NCBI GenBank assembly: GCA_963704035.1
Contig: CAVPGR010000004.1
Coordinates: forward strand, 806,001 to 870,000
Source: JAOSJL01 sp963704035
Lineage (GTDB): Bacteria > Actinomycetota > Acidimicrobiia > IMCC26256 > JAOSJL01
DNA length: 64,000 nt
Reading direction: 5' to 3'
Shown here piece by piece: positions 62,352 to 64,000 of the stretch (position 1 is its first letter; each line of letters starts with the position of its first letter). The notes below the pieces were generated by a model. The model did not search any database. It saw only the letters and a list, made by a program, of their open reading frames with translations, and was not told where the DNA came from. Made by a program: the position numbers and the translations under genes.

Positions 62352-64000
62352 TCAGGAATAGAGATCTTCGATTTCGTCGGCATACTTCTGGTGGATGCCG
62401 CGACGCTTGAGCTTCATGGTGGGTGTCAGCTCAGCGGAGTCGGGCTGCCACTCCTCGGCCAGGACCGTGAACTTCTTCACGCGCTCGGCGCGGTTGAAGC
62501 CCTCCATGGACGCCTCGACGCCCTCCTGCACGGCCTCCAGCACCTTCGGGTGGTTGCTGAGCTCCCGCGCCGCGCCACCCTCGATCCCGTGCTGGGCAGC
62601 CCACACCGGAAGATATTCGTGGTCGAGAACGAGCAGCGCGCTGACGAACGGTCGACCGTCACCGATCGCACACGCCTGGCCGACGAGGTCGACAGATTTG
62701 AGCGCTGCCTCCAGATTGGCGGGCGAGATGTTCTTTCCACCTGCGGTGATGATCAACTCCTTCTTGCGGTCGACGATGCTGAAGTAGCCGTCGTCGTCGA
62801 TCGCGCCGATGTCGCCGGAGTGGAGCCAGCCGTCGTCGTCGATCGTCTCGGCGGTCTTCTCCGGATCGTTGAGGTATCCCCGAAAGACGTTCCCGCCGCG
62901 GCAGATCACCTCGCCGTCATCAGCAAGGCGAACATCACAGCCGGGAATGGCAGGGCCGACGGTTCCGGGCTTGACCCGGCGCGACTCCCACGTCATCGGC
63001 CCTGTGGATTCCGACATCCCGTACAGCTCGGAGATCGGCACGCCGATCCCGAGGAAGAACTCGAAGGTTTCCCGGGTGATCGGAGCGGCCGCGGTGATCG
63101 CGGCGACCACCTGATCCAGACCGAGCAACTCGCGCACCAGACGCAGGGCAGTTCCCTCAGCCTGCTCGTAGGCGCCGGCGATCTCGTCGGGGAGTTCTTC
63201 GCCGGCCGCCCGTGCAAGTGCGGCCTTCAGACCGACAGCTCGGGCCTGCTCGAACGCGGCGGCCTTGTCGGGATCCGCCCCCACGACCGCGTTCACGCCG
63301 GCCTGGATCTTCTCCCACACGCGCGGAACTCCGAAGAAGATCTCCGGTCGAGCGTGACCCAGATATGCGGCGACCTGACCCGGCTCGGGGCACGTGGTGA
63401 CCTCGTAACCCAATTGCACGCCCATGTAGTGCGTCACCATGCGCTCGGCGATGTGGGCCATCGGGAGGTACGACACGAGGCGGCGTCCGTCGAAACGCTC
63501 GAGCGGCATTGCCCGCTCCAGGCTCTCGACCGTCCACGCGATGTTCTCGTGATCGAGCATCACACCCTTGGGAGGTCCTGTCGTTCCCGACGTGTAGATG
63601 ACCGTCGCGAGGTCGTCGGTGGCCGCGATCTCGGCGGCACTGTCGAGATCAACCGGCGACGCGCTGAGCAACGTGTCCCAACGGTGGACATCCTCGGGCG
63701 CGCGGTCGTCGGGGTCGTCCATGACAGCCACGTGGCGAAGCGTCGGGAGTTCTCCACGGACCTTGAGGACGCGCTCGAGGAAGTCGACGTCTTCGACGAT
63801 CGCCACCGAGCCGCCGCAGTGGCCGATCAGATACCGGATCTGCTCGGGTGACGACGAGTTGTAGATCGAGATCGGCGTGGCTCCGGCGAGCAGCACCGCC
63901 ATGTCGGCGACATGGAACTCGGGGCGGTTCCGGATCATCAGCATGACCCGGTCGCCGCGGGTCACACCGAGCTCGCCGAGTGCCGCGGCCAGGGTGGCCG
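62352..64000 (-). CDS. Long-chain acyl-CoA synthetase (FadD15-like), N-terminus outside window
   Basis: The last about 549 residues of an AMP-forming ligase. P-loop VIYTSGTTGPPKGVML, LSYLP-type segment RRLVSYLPMAHIAERM, ELYGMSESTGPM, GWLHSGDIGAIDDDGY and the final DRKKELIITAGGKNISP with the hinge and catalytic Lys in LTPTMKLKRRGI. It activates fatty acids to acyl-CoA. The frame is still open at 64000, so the start lies beyond the window. Confidence 0.93.
   Translation of the reverse strand, partial: ATLAAALGELGVTRGDRVMLMIRNRPEFHVADMAVLLAGATPISIYNSSSPEQIRYLIGHCGGSVAIVEDVDFLERVLKVRGELPTLRHVAVMDDPDDRAPEDVHRWDTLLSASPVDLDSAAEIAATDDLATVIYTSGTTGPPKGVMLDHENIAWTVESLERAMPLERFDGRRLVSYLPMAHIAERMVTHYMGVQLGYEVTTCPEPGQVAAYLGHARPEIFFGVPRVWEKIQAGVNAVVGADPDKAAAFEQARAVGLKAALARAAGEELPDEIAGAYEQAEGTALRLVRELLGLDQVVAAITAAAPITRETFEFFLGIGVPISELYGMSESTGPMTWESRRVKPGTVGPAIPGCDVRLADDGEVICRGGNVFRGYLNDPEKTAETIDDDGWLHSGDIGAIDDDGYFSIVDRKKELIITAGGKNISPANLEAALKSVDLVGQACAIGDGRPFVSALLVLDHEYLPVWAAQHGIEGGAARELSNHPKVLEAVQEGVEASMEGFNRAERVKKFTVLAEEWQPDSAELTPTMKLKRRGIHQKYADEIEDLYS

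Noticed and set aside
1..64000. CRISPR arrays, insertion sequences or prophage
   Set aside because: No regular spaced repeats, transposase, integrase or phage structural gene was found; the only repeats are the short hairpin families described.

Overview
The window is high-GC, densely coded bacterial DNA and reads as an actinobacterium, most likely class Acidimicrobiia. The evidence is a WhiB regulator, an Actinobacteria-type Tad pilus cluster (TadE, a DUF4244 pilin-like protein and an Rv3654c-like protein), a GlnR-like regulator with two type I glutamine synthetases and GlnE, an ArsA ATPase pair beside WhiB, DUF6941, and many GTG starts with GTGA/ATGA stop-start overlaps. The class assignment is inference; the phylum is well supported.

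Layout. 1-1070: end of a Gmad2-like protein, a DUF3303 protein, a small membrane protein and tRNA-Thr. 1084-7055: a coupled minus-strand run topA-MFS-tmk-holB. 7130-10905: DUF368 lipid carrier transporter, membrane pyrophosphatase hppA and its DtxR-type regulator. 10963-16444: lipoprotein, LCP protein, lipoprotein esterase, MrfA/YprA-like helicase, DUF6941. 16404-21273: the Tad cluster with a readable promoter. 21307-23796: a tiny membrane peptide divergent from two radical SAM/SPASM enzymes. 23719-31356: beta-propeller membrane protein, sigma factor, NAD synthetase, glnE. 31438-35686: secreted and membrane proteins and a DUF1800/DUF1501 pair. 35738-40071: nitrogen block glnA, glnA2, glnR-like, then ridA. 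40138-45388: compact molybdo-iron-sulfur protein, thioredoxin-like lipoprotein, A-type Fe-S carrier, SufR-like regulator, Mrp. 45404-51167: MBL hydrolase, NUDIX, WhiB, NfeD, two ArsA ATPases, resembling the M. tuberculosis whiB4 neighbourhood. 51180-58204: response regulator, tRNA-Pro, metallophosphoesterase, lysC-asd, cyclophilin, S51-like peptidase, methyltransferase. 58386-64000: Hbd, ethylmalonyl-CoA mutase, degenerate GGDEF protein, acyl-CoA synthetase.

Two things stand out. First, about 17 single-base frame breaks interrupt genes that cannot all be dead (topA, tmk, hppA, rpoD-like, glnA, glnE, nadE). Most restore a full-length protein when one base is added or removed, so they are probably sequence errors. 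I give whole-gene coordinates across each break. Second, three intergenic copies of an approximately 46-bp element (2209, 58242, 62261) share conserved flanks and a GG-TAT-CC hairpin tip while their stem bases covary. This is the best candidate here for an undescribed structured element. A second inverted-repeat family (GATGCGTCCCTGA) and a perfect 22-bp hairpin holding the ridA stop codon punctuate other gene ends.

Most of the long open frames antisense to these genes are GC-driven shadows and are left out. No CRISPR array, insertion sequence, prophage or rRNA was seen.
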